A stretch of 64,000 bases of DNA from Lamellibrachia satsuma (GCA_033239005.1 BSQZ01000006.1:8387662-8451661); one strand, 5' to 3'. Numbered from the stretch's first letter, positions 31,252 to 43,477 are shown. Notes: generated by a model from the sequence alone, not told the origin. Translations and numbers: made by a program.

Positions 31252-32679
31252 ATGTGCTCAATGGGGCTCTGGTGGCACACCCCACCGCTTTGCTATGGCA
31301 GTACCCCCGCTCCCGTCCCAGCTACCGCCGACTTGGCGGAATCGAGCCATCCTCTGAGACGGTTTCTCGTATGTGGCGATACCGCCCATGTTCTTGCGAA
31401 GGTTCTGTACTGTTTCACGACCATCGCCCTCTCCCTTCACGCGTTCATATCGAGTACCAATATTCGTTACGCGTGTCTTAACCTACGAGCGACGCGATAC
31501 AACCGTCTGCAGACGCTCAGCCGTCCCCATAGCTTACCATGTTGGGTTGTGTGCCGTCCAGAGCGACGCGCCAGACAACGCAGGAGCGTGCGGTCAGGCG
31601 TGACGCGCTTGCCAGGAGTGCCCGTGTGCGATCAGCCGTGACGAGTCCGAGCTAACATGTGGATGAACTAAATTGTTTCTTTTGCTGTTGTCTCACCTCT
31701 GTGTCTCCGGCAAATGTATATAATGTATACACGTATACATCACGTCAGTGTCACCACTTGTAGTTTCTGCTATTTACAAATTGGAGACACTATTGTAGAA
31801 ATGGAAGGACAATACATGTTGTAAACTAGATCCTTTATTCTACACTGTCCTCTTATTGTAATAACACACCAACGTTGTGTGTAACTGCTGACAGTCTCTG
31901 CAATACTTTCTCTAAATAAACTGCCTGCTGTATGACCGTAAATCTTTACAAGTTTCACTTTTATTATCTAATTGACACAATTTATTTACTACAGGTCTGT
32001 CAACGTCACTATGTCTTGCATAATATTCAATATTTTTAATATTAACATTTCTCACCCTGAGTGAATGTATCTCATTAACCTTTCATACACACATAAATGC
32101 CATGTTACAAAAAGGTCCTGCATACTAGGTACATGTTCACGTGGTGTGCATAATTTAAGACACTGGTGTGTCGATGCAGCAATAGCATATACAGTATCAA
32201 GACCAATGTGAAACAATCATTTACAGGGGACATACACAACTGTTAAACATCGTCAGGGAATATAACTATGTTGGACACTGCGGAAATAAAATAGTGCTAA
32301 TATAAATAGCATTAAGTTAATGCGTTATTTCTATAAACTATCCAAATAAATAACATTGTAACAGTATGACTCATCATGTGTGATATCCTGTCAGATAAAC
32401 CTAGTAGGTAGCGTATCAACGCGTTTTCTAAGTTTTGTTAGGTTCGTGTCCCTTTAAGTATTGAGATACGTTCGGAGCGAAACATTCGTGCAGCTGAAAA
32501 TGTCTAATACTCTTGATACGTACCTTTTTCTTGTTAGAAGAAATGCACCATACGATGTCTCCCCAGAGGCCCCACAAGCCCAAATGCATCAAAACAGCCC
32601 CTCAAACAACTAAGCCTACCGTACGGCGTAGCCAAATCAGGCGATTACCGAGTAGTCGAAACCGTGCTTTGTTCTGGCT
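31252..32679. other. No gene seen
   Basis: 31252-31640 is GC-rich with overlapping open frames on several strands that I cannot connect to a family. 31640-32679 is AT-rich and apparently non-coding. Confidence 0.35.
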
Positions 32680-33525
<846 letters not shown>

Positions 33526-33620
33526 CTTTGTCCTGATGCCGTGCTATTGTAAGCGTCATAGTTTTCCGGAATGTACTATTTTTAACAGCCGTAGAGTTTT
33601 CCGGACAACGAAATAGCGTG

Positions 33621-33672
33621 TGCACGCACGCACGCACGCACGCACGCACGTACGCACGCACGCACGCACGCA
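33621..33672. repeat. (GCAC)n microsatellite
   Basis: Thirteen or so gcac units with one gtac interruption. Confidence 0.95.
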
Positions 33673-33744
33673 CATACATAGCTGACATTCTGTTTTTCCC
33701 AGACTGCACGTACATTCTTGTTGGTGCTAATAATTGGCCCGATA

Positions 33745-33870
33745 CCCTTATGAAAGTATGTCATCGTATTCCATGGTAAAATACCATTGTGTTTTGGAAC
33801 AGGTAAACCATGGTAAATACTATGTCCACGACATACCATAGAAACCATGGTGTTTTGAAACGTAAGTGGG
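33745..33870. repeat. Palindromic CCATGGTA repeat, copy 1
   Basis: Contains attccatggtaaaataccat, ttggaacaggtaaaccatgg and gaaaccatggtgttttgaaa. The same family makes up 51240-51615. Confidence 0.75.
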
Positions 33871-34250
33871 ACACGATACATCGTGAGGTTCCGCGTTAGT
33901 AGTAGACACTAGGTTCTGAGTCCTTAATTCCAGTGCCCATGTGTCTGAACGACTTCCGGTTGCGCGCGCAGCCAATCAGAGCGCCCCCTGACGGCCATAG
34001 GAACACCACAAACCGTGCGCAGCGCCCCTTAGCGGCTGTAGGAGTACCGAAAGATAACCAGTAGCCATCGATAGTGGACATAGGAACGACTGTGTGTCAA
34101 CAGTGGTCAATAACAGGGTAATGAATAACTGGTAAGTAATAACTGAGGTGAAAGAGTAAGTTAACAGTGGTCAGTAATAACTGAGATCAAAGGACCTAAC
34201 GAGGAGACGAGAAACGAACAGAACACGATATCGTACGAGTGCACACGTAT
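33871..34250. other. 3' flank of the viral-like fragment, no gene seen
   Basis: Contains diverged direct repeats of aacagtggtca(a/g)taa and gtaataactgag at 34098-34185. Confidence 0.4.
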
Positions 34251-34257
34251 TTTTATT
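34251..34257 (-). promoter_or_regulatory. Candidate poly(A) signal for the viral-like gene block
   Basis: The minus strand reads caataaaaa about 245 nt beyond the protease stop. It is a plausible signal by position only. Confidence 0.35.
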
Positions 34258-34303
34258 GAACAAGCAGCAGCAGCAGCAGCATGGCGATACAATATGGGTA
34301 GCG

Positions 34304-34455
34304 TGTAATATCACGACAACTATGACGATGAAGATGAGGCGACTTGCGGATGTTGACCATCACGCCAGAGGTCGCGAGCTTAGGGGTGTCTCCACCTCGC
34401 CAGAGGCTCGAGGGTGACGATGAGGCGATTTGCGCATGTTGACCATCACGCCATG
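34304..34455. repeat. ~100-bp direct duplication downstream of the protease
   Basis: Two copies contain gacgatga(a/g)gatgaggcga-type sequence and then tgttgaccatcacgcca (34352 and 34438). Confidence 0.7.
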
Positions 34456-34503
34456 TACGAAGTGTGATAGTACAGTCTACCTTGTCGCATCTGTTTAAGC
34501 CAA

Positions 34504-34932
34504 TCAAACACGCGGCAATCGTGCAACTAAATCGGTGCCGAATACGTTGATAAAAGTTCTCATTGGAAAGCCGTTACAACGAAGCAATACAAAAGCTACG
34601 CAATATTGTCCACAAACGTTAGACAGAGGGCCCTGAAGTCTCTTGCTATTATGAGTCCACTCGGAACAATGTTCGTTCATGGAGGTGCGGAAGGCCGCGT
34701 GACGTGGCGGCAGGCCGTACGAGCAGAAGTAATCGCCGCGTCCGTCGGCAGCCAGGTACAGCGCTATCCAATGTTCGCCCGGTTCGTCGCCATCGTCGGT
34801 GTTGCACACGAAGGCGGCAGGTAGAACGCCGTCTATCGTCGCAGGCAGTTCGTCTTTGGGTACGACACCGCGAAATATCGATCTGGTGCACGGGTCCGTC
34901 TCCAGTAGTCGGGCGATCTGCAGGGTGTCCAT
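34504..34932 (-). CDS. Adenain-like cysteine protease of an adintovirus/Maverick-like element, catalytic acid lost
   Basis: This is a 142-residue ORF with an ATG start at 34932. It has the C5 (adenovirus-type) protease layout: EHWIALYL with His54, then DYFCSYGLPP, then Gln100 in RLQGPLS, and Cys107 in VCGQYCVAF with the usual seven-residue Gln-Cys spacing. The family processes capsid and core precursors during virion maturation. The residue normally Asp/Glu in the F-D-S-Y-G motif is Cys70 here, so catalysis is probably impaired. The start lies one nucleotide after the stop of the capsid-like gene, a tight viral-style arrangement. The frame is otherwise complete. Confidence 0.85.
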   Translation of the reverse strand: MDTLQIARLLETDPCTRSIFRGVVPKDELPATIDGVLPAAFVCNTDDGDEPGEHWIALYLAADGRGDYFCSYGLPPRHAAFRTSMNEHCSEWTHNSKRLQGPLSNVCGQYCVAFVLLRCNGFPMRTFINVFGTDLVARLPRV

Positions 34933-34933
34933 C

Positions 34934-36649
34934 TCAGAAGTCGCAGATGACGTTGCGGCTCTTGTCGATTTCCAACACGGACTCGAATTCGGCGTAGGCT
35001 ATGACGTTCACGGTGGTCTGCAGCGCGTTGAGGAAATGAAGTTCTATGGGCAGGTTGCCCTTTTGTACCAGATGGAAGCAGGGACCGTCGCACTGGTCGG
35101 GGGTCAGGTCAAAACCGAAGAAGGTGCACCCGTCTCGGTAGTCGCTGCGAATCAGACCGTTCCCCTCGTCCTGCCAAATCTTACCGGTCGAGGTGAACAG
35201 GCTCATGTAGCACCTGACGAAGAGGTCGTCTTGGAAATTGGGGTGAAATGGTTTGGAGGGTATCTGTCGTCCATCCACGTACACCGCGTGGAAGCTTATG
35301 GTGTTGTTCTTGGCGTGAAACGGATTCTTGTCGTACGCACCGTTGTAGGCGTCGTTATCGATGCAGCACAGCACCAGACGTTTCGGCAGAGTGCCGAGGA
35401 ACAGGTTCTCGTACGTGTGCGACCGAGCGCCCGCGGGAATGGAGTACACCTTGCAGTCGACGGAGCGCATCGGATACTTGGCCGTGCTCTTCTCGAGAAC
35501 CTTGATGTGTGCCATCTGCACGGTGGGATTGAGGGTGGCCTTCTTGACAAACAAGGTGGCATTGACGATGTTGATCCTGTAATCGGGGTGGGGCCCACCA
35601 GCCATGAGCGCAAACGCAGCCTTACTGCGCACCAGTCGGATCTTGACATCGACGCCGCTGATCAGGAATTTATCTTGCAGAAACAGGTCCACGTGTAGAC
35701 GACCCATCATGTCGACCACTCGACTCCGTACGATGTGCTCTCGTCGAGCCATGAACCCTGCGTAAGCCGCGGCTCTGTCGACTAACTCGACGGCATCCAT
35801 GTGAGCAGCCGTGTCCTTGTGCCACAGCTGACACGTCAGCTGCGTGACCTTGGCATCGGTACCGTAACTCAGCAGCGTCTCGATGTAGGCACGATACTCG
35901 TACGTGTTGGACGAACGGGTCACGAGCGTGCCGTTCAGGGAGACGTCGACCTGACCGAACAGCGAATGCAGCCAGTTATTCACTGGTCCCACGGGGTCGG
36001 CCAAGTCGAGATCGTCCCCGTTGGCTCGCGTCAACTTCAACTGCACGTGTAGCATTGTGTTGGCGAGATCCAGGTAATCGTCTCCCGATCCGGGGATCAG
36101 GAATTCTATCGGTCCACCAGAGTCCAGAGAGGCCATGGGTTGATGTTCCACCACGTGGCTGTCGACGATGCTGTTCTGAGTGGGGGGTACGGTAAAGAGA
36201 TCCAGCTCGGTCTTGACCCCTTCGCACGACTGTTTATGTACGAACGCCATCGTTGTCGTCGAATATGTCGGCCTCACGTTTCTTGGGCGTCTGTCTTGTG
36301 CGCCGTCTCTTCGCTGTAGTGACTCCTGAGCAGGTGCTCGTTTTATACGTTTACGAGGTCGCACGCCAGGGATCTCAAGGTTACGCAGCATGCTCCTACC
36401 AGAGTCCGTGATGCGTCGTTTGGCTGCCTTTTTTATGTTCTGACCAGATAAGACGTCGTCAGCTATACGTATACCGGTCTTCAACGCTCCCTTACCCAAC
36501 GCCACGTCACCTCTCTTGATGAGTGGCACGGCGCTGCGCAGCAGACCGCCGAACAGACTGCCCAGTCCGTGACCTCGCTGGTATTGTACACCGGCGAAGT
36601 AGAGCAGCGCACCACCCGCTTGACGCGCGTAATAGTCGTTGTAATTCAT
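34934..36649 (-). CDS. PX-like core segment in frame with capsid-like protein (F54H12.2-like family), adintovirus/Maverick-like
   Basis: This is a 571-residue continuous frame. Residues 1-133 begin MNYNDYYARQAGG and include YQRGHGLGSLFGGLLRS and a basic ALGKGALKTG stretch, like the small PX/pVI-type virion core proteins. From the internal ATG (residue 134, position 36250) the MAFVHKQSCEGVKTELDLF start and the rest match a repeat-borne family often annotated F54H12.2-like: GSGDDYLDLANT, PVGPVNNWLHSLFGQVDVSL, RVVDMMGRLHVDLF, and a terminal AEFESVLEIDKSRN. I read it as a capsid protein candidate of the double-jelly-roll type (inference from segment order). No stop interrupts it. In related elements the two parts are, to my knowledge, usually separate genes, so this may be a fusion or simply a shared frame with two starts. 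Confidence 0.78.
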   Translation of the reverse strand: MNYNDYYARQAGGALLYFAGVQYQRGHGLGSLFGGLLRSAVPLIKRGDVALGKGALKTGIRIADDVLSGQNIKKAAKRRITDSGRSMLRNLEIPGVRPRKRIKRAPAQESLQRRDGAQDRRPRNVRPTYSTTTMAFVHKQSCEGVKTELDLFTVPPTQNSIVDSHVVEHQPMASLDSGGPIEFLIPGSGDDYLDLANTMLHVQLKLTRANGDDLDLADPVGPVNNWLHSLFGQVDVSLNGTLVTRSSNTYEYRAYIETLLSYGTDAKVTQLTCQLWHKDTAAHMDAVELVDRAAAYAGFMARREHIVRSRVVDMMGRLHVDLFLQDKFLISGVDVKIRLVRSKAAFALMAGGPHPDYRINIVNATLFVKKATLNPTVQMAHIKVLEKSTAKYPMRSVDCKVYSIPAGARSHTYENLFLGTLPKRLVLCCIDNDAYNGAYDKNPFHAKNNTISFHAVYVDGRQIPSKPFHPNFQDDLFVRCYMSLFTSTGKIWQDEGNGLIRSDYRDGCTFFGFDLTPDQCDGPCFHLVQKGNLPIELHFLNALQTTVNVIAYAEFESVLEIDKSRNVICDF

Positions 36650-36651
36650 CG

Positions 36652-36823
36652 TCAGAACAGTCCGGTCCTACGCCGTCGAACATGAAGCGTCACCGTCACT
36701 CTACCGTATTCGAATGGCACGCGCCGTCCGGTGTCGTCTCTTATATCCACCTCTATGGTCCCGAACTCCTTGCGCAACAGAGGCACGTAGTGAACGTTAG
36801 TGAAACGATCGGACACCTATGCT
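36652..36823 (-). pseudogene. C-terminal remnant of a penton-like or minor capsid gene
   Basis: Immediately upstream of the PX/capsid frame, the minus strand reads NVHYVPLLRKEFGTIEVDI and PFEYGRVTVTLHVR then a stop at 36652-36654, three bases before the next ATG. This tail is shared by a virion protein gene that usually neighbours F54H12.2-like genes. Homology stops abruptly near 36823 at a tag stop and AT-rich unrelated sequence, marking the breakpoint of the element. Confidence 0.6.
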
Positions 36824-37689
36824 GATCACAAAAACATTCCCCCTAATGTTGTCATAGCTGGAGAGTTTAACCTCCTTGATATAGGTAGGCCTATTCCAAC
36901 GAAGAAAATGCGGTGTGTCTGAAAATGTCCAAACGAAGAGACAATATTAAACATCTGTCATGTGCCATATATTGGCATATTGACTAAAACCAACTGTAGT
37001 AATGCAAATGTTTAATAACAAAATCGAGTATGCTACAACTGATTAAAACAACACATAATCGTCTTAGCTCTGTATCGGCATTATTGCAAACTAGAGGCAA
37101 GGCAGTGTAGTAATACTAAAAATATATTTATTCGTACGACAATGTGTACAATTATTACAATTGAAGTATTTTGCACACAAAGAGACTAACACATCTTTGA
37201 CTAAAAAAATGTGTTTAATAGTTTCTCATCCAGCCCCTTCTGATATTGGTTCTGAGTGATATTATAAAAGCAGCTAGGTTTCATATAACAGATAATCGTG
37301 GCATTAAGTTTGAACTGAGATAAGGTGTGATTTAAACTTTTAGACATATGTGAACCAATACCCCGAAGGGCTAGATTTCCCTCTCAAGAGAGTCTATCCA
37401 AACTGTTGCTGCGTTTTAAAGCTACTCTGTATAAAGTGTACCATTCGATTCACGGTCTGGATTTGAATCGGGAGACATTCTGCGAAAAGTAGTTGAATGA
37501 GATCTCAAAAGACCATGATATTGTAACCACAATATAATTATAAATACTTTTGTCAGTTAATAGGTCGTTGCCGCGTTCTGGAAATAACAAGATACTAGAA
37601 ACTGTTTATATCAGCTATGTATTCATAACTGTTGTTCATCAGCAGATATGTTAATCATTAAACAACAAGCTCCACTACACGTTGCATTT
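36824..37689. other. No gene seen
   Basis: AT-rich sequence between the viral-like fragment and the hAT relic. Confidence 0.45.
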
Positions 37690-39400
37690 TCCATTGTGAT
37701 TATATTAGCACACCTGATTTGAGGTGTTTCCAGATCAATCTCCATGTTGTGGTTCATGTTCTTCATTGTGAGCCCAGAAAGCCAATCTTCCACCCATCTT
37801 GTTGCGTAGGTAGGCTTTGACCCGTCGCAGGTAGGAGAATAAACATTCTGCCTCACAACAAGAGTGCAACCGATCCTCAACAATTAAGGTCCGGAAGTTC
37901 GGGAAGATGTCTTCATCTGCGTGCTCGAGACATTCAGCCAGGTTAGGCGAGGACGATGACTGTGTGGGCTTTGTGGGTTTCCTATAGCGTTGCCATTCCT
38001 TCACCTCAGCTAGCAGGAAGAGACGTTTGGCATGTCTGACTCCCAGAACATCAGTCCGTCCACAACATGTTGTACATATCCTGTCTCTGTAAAGATCCCG
38101 GGGAGTAAAACAAGAATACCTATACGCTTCATGCTTTCTGGATTAAATCGATTGTGGAATTCGTCAGACGGGTGGTCACAAAACGGGATTGCCAGGTTGC
38201 ACATGTAATGCTCCCGTGGGGATGTGCTGGGGGCATTGTCTATTTGCATCTGTCGGGACTATCGTGATGTCCCTGGTGCTGAGATGGATGTACCAATAAG
38301 TGTGGCTAAACATGTAGCATATTTATACCACACACTGTACTCCTCTTCTATCTCCTGTCTCATCGTTATCATTCGTTCCCTGGTTTAGTCGACCATACTG
38401 TACGCTTGATATATGTCTAATTCCCTTTTTTCAAGCTTGGAGGCCATGGGCCTGACATTCTCCAAAACATTTTTGGTGGTGATGAATGCGATGGTGGCAC
38501 ATGATGAAGTGAGACTAGTTAGCAGCCCTTGCGCCTTCGTCTTGGTCTCCTGATCCCAACTGCCAGTCAATGCAACCTCCTCGTAGATGTCATGATATTC
38601 AGACGGATTCAGTACGGCAGACATTCACACACGTAGCATATGTGACGCTCCACCAACCTGGTCTTGCACATTCCGACAAGTTTCCTTTCCCCCATATCTG
38701 GTGCCAGATGTTTTAGGATTCGTTCCAGGAATGGTTGTCGTTTGGGGGACAGATCGAAGAAAAGGAACACTGCATTAAGGGTATCAATCATATTCCGGGT
38801 GGCAGGTAATCTATAGGCATTGCAGATCCTCAAATTGAGGACATGGCTGCTGCAATATATATACAACGCTCGTGTGTATAGCTGTTTTATTCTCGCCTGG
38901 CGCACCATCGTAGCTACTACCCCTGGCTTTACTGATGTCGATGTTACGATCTTTCAAGCACTCGATGACACCATGAGCTATAGCTTCCCCCGTTGCCCTC
39001 TCAATGTACATCACATAAAAAAGAACTATTTGACTTTACAGTCAGCTAGCATCCTCAAGCACACTGACAGAATCTGGTTACCCTGTGGATCTGTGACTCA
39101 TCTGCCATGATGGAAAAGAAGGCATTTTCGTCGTTAAGGCTTCGTGTATGTTCCTTTTTAATGTATTATGTTACTACATCAATCACTTAATTCAGGATGA
39201 TTCTTGATGTATACTGCGCATTCTTCCTTCCGGACTCAAGATGTTCTCGGAGTGTGTCGACGCGTTTGGCCATTATCTCCAGAACTGCCCTGAAGTTTCC
39301 CCTGTTGGACGATGTACTAGTCCGATCATCCCTGTGGCCTCGAAGTGGCAAGTTTTGTTTTCAACAAAATACAACTGTTTCTATAATGCTCTCAGGACGT
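37690..39400 (-). pseudogene. Degenerate hAT transposase (zinc-finger-MYM/DUF4371-like type)
   Basis: From high to low coordinates the minus strand shows PESIIETVVFC and KQNLPLRGHRDDRTS (39390-39310), NFRAVLEIMAKRVDTLREHL (39300-39235), AFFSIMADES (39120), RNIDISKARGSSYDGA (38940), KQLYTRALYIYCSSHVLNL (38870), SPKRQPFLERIL (38740), and a C-terminal CLFSYLRRVKAYLRNKMG plus LSGLTMKNMNHNMEIDL (37850-37740). These are hAT catalytic and dimerisation blocks in the expected order, spread over several frames with stops. The N-terminal BED or TTF finger is missing. The element is dead. Confidence 0.85.
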
Positions 39401-39769
39401 GAACGTTTTTGTTGGCTTATCAAGTAGGGCAAGAAGCATTATAGTGTCTATCGATATTGAACCGATAGGACAGCTTAAATTTTGACCTGTAAAAATGCCA
39501 ATTGTTATCTTGAAAGTCCGGTCCGAAGAACTAATGCAGACGATTTTCATCAAAGGACGTGCGCGTCTGTTGGACGCATTTGCTGGAGTTGCGTAAGCAG
39601 CAGATGGGTGCGCAATCTGCAGATTTTCGAGTATCCGAGGATTGTGCAGCGCAATCGAGCGAAATCTGCAGATTGCGCAGACCCAGCAACTGCACACAAT
39701 ACGTCTATGAATGCCAAACATTCCCATAGTATGTTCATTCTTTCGCGGGGAGACATGGTCAGACATGAG

Positions 39770-39828
39770 GTGTGTGTGTGTGCGCGCGCGCGTGTGTGCG
39801 TGCGTGCGTGCGTGCATGCGTGCGTGTA
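39770..39828. repeat. (GT/GC/TGCG)n microsatellite
   Basis: gtgtgtgtgtgcgcgcgcgc passes into (tgcg)n. Confidence 0.95.
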
Positions 39829-39899
39829 CTGACTACATTGATTAACAAGCTAGCTAACACGAGAATTATCTAGATTGCAGACAAAACGTAGCAACATCC

Positions 39900-40205
39900 A
39901 CAAAATGGCAAAACAAACTGGACTGAATGGCGACTGGGAAAAATTAAGGAATTCAAAAAGCAAGCTACTAAAGCATTAGCAAAATCGTACAGACTATGTT
40001 AACAACCAAATTGGAGACAGCCTAAAAATCAACCAAAAACGATTCTGGTCATTTATTAAGGCAAACAAACGAGAAAAGATTGGCATTCCCACACTTCCAG
40101 TAAACGAACAATCAGTAATAAGTGATCATGATAAAGCAAATGCCCTTAACAACCAATTTAGTTACGCATTTACCCAAAATGCCTTTATGAATCAAACAAA
40201 CAATG
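39900..40205 (+). pseudogene. LINE fragment (linker between endonuclease and reverse transcriptase)
   Basis: Plus-strand frames give EFKKQATKALAKSYR, then after a frameshift SLKINQKRFWSFIKANKREK, IGIPTLPVNEQSVISDHDK and ANALNNQFSYAFTQN. This is the region just before the RT domain in CR1/Jockey-type LINEs. Both sides are lost. Confidence 0.75.
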
Positions 40206-41689
40206 TTGAATTGTGTCTTGCTGTGACACGAGTGTACATATATTATTTAGAAATATCTAAATGTAATTTTAATACATTGCAAAAATAGAAAATCTACGAA
40301 TCACTAAATAACACCATGTGTGCAATTTTGTGAAGATGTCGAACATCTGTGAAGCCTTTGTATATTAAATTTAAGTTGTCACTGTCAGTTATAGTGTCGC
40401 CGCCAAACGGAGTTCCTGAGAACTTAGCACATCGCGAAGCCTTGGCTAAAGATGTTTAGTTTTTGTCAATTTTGATCGTTTATTACACAACAAATATAAT
40501 TTTTGATCACGTGACATATCACGTGACATGAGAGTATGTGGTAGATATGTGTGGAGAAGTTTGGCGGCTGTTTATGACCGTTTTTATGGTTATTTGGGGT
40601 GCGGCGCTAAATTGCAAAAGTATCGACGACGCAAACCAAGGCCAGTGACGTCCGCGCGTAAAATTTCCCGCACCTAAGAGTCAACCCACCCAACCATTGT
40701 CTCTTCGAGATGGTCCTGAAGACCAAGAGGATTGCAACTTGTGGCAGCAACAATGGACCATTTATGCCAAAATCACAAAGTTGGAACAACAACCACCGGA
40801 TGTACAAACACCCTTATTTCTTTATAGGCAAAGTCAATCGCCATACAATTTTTTTTATATATGGCTGTTGCTGTTGTATGGGCGAAGATCTCGCTCATGA
40901 TAATCGTACGCATTTTCATGAAACGTGAAACCTTACCAAAACGCCATAAACAGAGCAATAAACACGTCTTTCGTGTCTGTATGCATTCTTATATGTATAT
41001 CACTAAACTTACCTGACAATAACCATGTAAAAGTGTGAAATTATTACCTTTTTGTCAGAACCCATGTGCTTGTCAAAATTTGTATATAACCGGATGTTGT
41101 TGTGAGCTAGATTACCAAACGGGATTCTCGTAGATCAATATATGGTCATGCCAAGAATTGCCTCCTGCTGGCTATAGAGTTACATCATTAATCATTCTTC
41201 TATAAACTACTAACTTACTAACGGGTGTTTTATTTATGTATGTGCTGCTGGTCCACTCTGGCCTCACTCTACACGAAATCGCGTTTGACCATGTGACCCA
41301 AAGGCATCACCACGTGCACAGTATGGCGGCTAATTGTGAAATGTGTTCTATGTCACCGATAAAAGTATTCATAAGTAATTATTTGGAGCACATTTCTTTA
41401 GTTTCTTGAAGCCCAAGTGTTGGTTGTATGTCACAAAATATACATGTGAAACGGTTAGTGCGTATCGGTTTTAAAACGTAAGTTATTAGTTCCGCAGCCA
41501 TTTGGCTACGGAAAGCCCAAATTGGCGCTTACGTAAATCCCGCCGCGGACGCCCGCCCCAGAGACCAAGAGTGGGGCGGACGAGCCTGCCTAATTTCTTT
41601 ACTGTGTCTGTGCAGGGAGATTAGTACTCAAAATATTCAATGCTCTATAATGTGTACCCAATGAGTCGAACGTTGATTTGCAAACAGTG
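40206..41689. other. No gene seen
   Basis: Mostly AT-rich with two gatcacgtgacat-type motifs at 40505-40530. A GC-rich patch at 41535-41590 has matching gcgggcg/ccgccc-type inverted words. No gene assigned. Confidence 0.4.
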
Positions 41690-41955
41690 ATACAGAAATT
41701 AGAATCATACTTTTTGGGGGAAACAAATTAAACATTTAAACGTTGGCATTTCAACAAGCGTGACCAACAACTCCATAAGAACATTGATAGCTATGTTACA
41801 TGTCTCCGGAACCTCGCGAAGACATATAATTCTGTAATGAATGTTGTAGTAATCTGATCCACGATAGAGCTATCCCTAACATTCAGTTTGATGGTTATCA
41901 ACAAACCACACAAGAACTTTTGAAGATTCGACAACTTGATTTGAAAAGCTGTATT
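41690..41955 (+). pseudogene. Older Ty3/gypsy Gag, upstream half (split by the nested element)
   Basis: Plus-strand frames give FNKRDQQLHKNIDSYVTCLR and NLAKTYNS, then after a frameshift CSNLIHDRAIPNIQ and LLKIRQLDLKSC, a retroelement Gag pattern. The reading frame runs up to the gtatt target site at 41951-41955 and resumes at 46901. Confidence 0.75.
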
Positions 41956-42145
41956 TAAATAACACCCTTGTGTATTTGCATTGATGTTTAATGTTGTGCA
42001 ACAACTTACACGCATCTTTAGCAATGAATAAACGAGTATAAAGCACAGTACCGTATGGGTAGATAATAAACTGTAGCGTTGTCAAATGTTCGAGAAATGA
42101 TACCGGTTCAGTTCTCCTACAGTCCCCTAGGGGCACACTCCACTA
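41956..42145 (-). repeat. 3' LTR of the nested gypsy element
   Basis: Runs from taaataacacccttgtgtat to gggcacactccacta in plus orientation. A g-rich polypurine tract (ggacttggggggca on the minus strand) lies just inside at 42146-42160. Confidence 0.9.
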
Positions 42146-42194
42146 TGCCCCCCAAGTCCTCGAGCCCGAGGGCTGACAATGGAAGTGTGACCCT

Positions 42195-43477
42195 CTACAT
42201 TTCCTCCACTAGTCTTCTTGGAGGTTGCTGATTGCGACCGCCAAGTCGCCGAAAATCGGGTGACGGAACTTCGGCGGCTGGTGTAGGTGGGGGTGCGGTC
42301 AGCTGGAGCATCTCACGACTAGCACGAGGAGGCTGCCCGGCACCGGACTCGGGCCTGGCCGGGGTCGCAGGCATGGGTGTAGTCGTCACTGGGTCGGCGG
42401 GCTGGGTTGGTGTCTCGGGTAGCATGGGCGACGGTGGCATGGTCGTGGCGAGGGGAATGACCGATGGGGAGTTGATCAACGGGGCCCTGGCGATATGCGG
42501 CGTGTACTGTCGTAGGTGCTTCCTGTTGCGGAGCGTGACACGTCCCGACCCGCCCACTCGTATGACGTATTGATCGTACCCTCGTACCTCAACCACGATT
42601 CCGGTGCGGTCCCACTTGGTTGGATGCGGGCCAACCAGGTTCTGTAGCCTTACGCAATTGCCAATAATGAGTGGAGGTAGGACCCGTGTGTGCTCCGACA
42701 GTAGCTCATGTGCCCTCACGTGTCGGATACGTAGTGCGTCCTCTCTTGCTTGCAGTGTCTCGCGCCATGTCCAATGGGGTAGGTACTGTCCCTGCGGCAC
42801 TGAAGTCCCGGATGCGCCGTCCAAAGATGATTTCGGCAGGACTGACCTTCGACATCGGATCTGGCGTGTTTCTGTAGGCTAACATGGCCCGTTGGAATGC
42901 GTCGGTGTCCAGGGAACCGCCTGGGCCTGTGCTGCCAACCAACATCCGCTTGACCGTTTTCACTCCGACTTCTGTCCTGCAGTTGCTGTGTGGGTTTGCT
43001 GCGCTGCTGATGCGGTGACGTATACCCCAGTTCTTGAGGAATGTCTTTGTAGCCCCTGCCTTGTCCCCCGTCCGATGAGAGCTCCTTCGCGATGCAGAAG
43101 GTCACGAACACTCGTCGGAGCGCGGCAATGAGGCCTTTGGAGACCTCTGCGTTCTCTTCTACAATAGGCCAGTTGGAGTATCTGTCTACGGCGACGAGGT
43201 AATGATGACCGCCGTGGCTGAAGTAGTCAGCGCATATCGCCTGGAAGGAGTAGACTGATCGTGTTGGTGGTGTAGGTGGCGGGTTTGGTTGTGACGGGGC
43301 CATGTGGATGCACGCTGTACAGCGTGCACGTTTCTCTTCAATTGCCGAAGTCATACCTGGCCAGAAGAATGACCCCTCTGCTCGCGACACCATCATCGAA
43401 ACACCCTGGTTGCCGAGTGGAGTGCCTGCAAGACACTTGCTCGGAGAGTGGGTGGCATGACGATTCTGTCCTTGCAA
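42195..43477 (-). pseudogene. Gypsy integrase region, frameshifted
   Basis: Minus-strand pieces in different frames: GNQGVSMMVSRAEGSFFWPG and CTACIHM (zinc region), CADYFSHGGHHYLVAVDRYS (first Asp), ELSSDGG (second Asp), then after a frameshift EVGVKTVKRMLVG with the catalytic Glu, DAFQRAMLAYRNTPDPM and FGRRIRDF. After another frameshift comes the C-terminal VLPPLIIGNCVRLQN and RKHLRQYTP tail. The D,D,E residues are all present but not in one frame. Confidence 0.88.

Noticed and set aside
34799..35698. 299-codon plus-strand ORF opposite the capsid-like gene
   Set aside because: It is a shadow of the minus-strand viral frame, which matches a known family; the plus frame matches nothing I recognise.
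42232..42573. Plus-strand GC-rich ORFs at 42-46 kb
   Set aside because: They lie opposite the minus-strand gypsy pol and gag and have no motif of their own.
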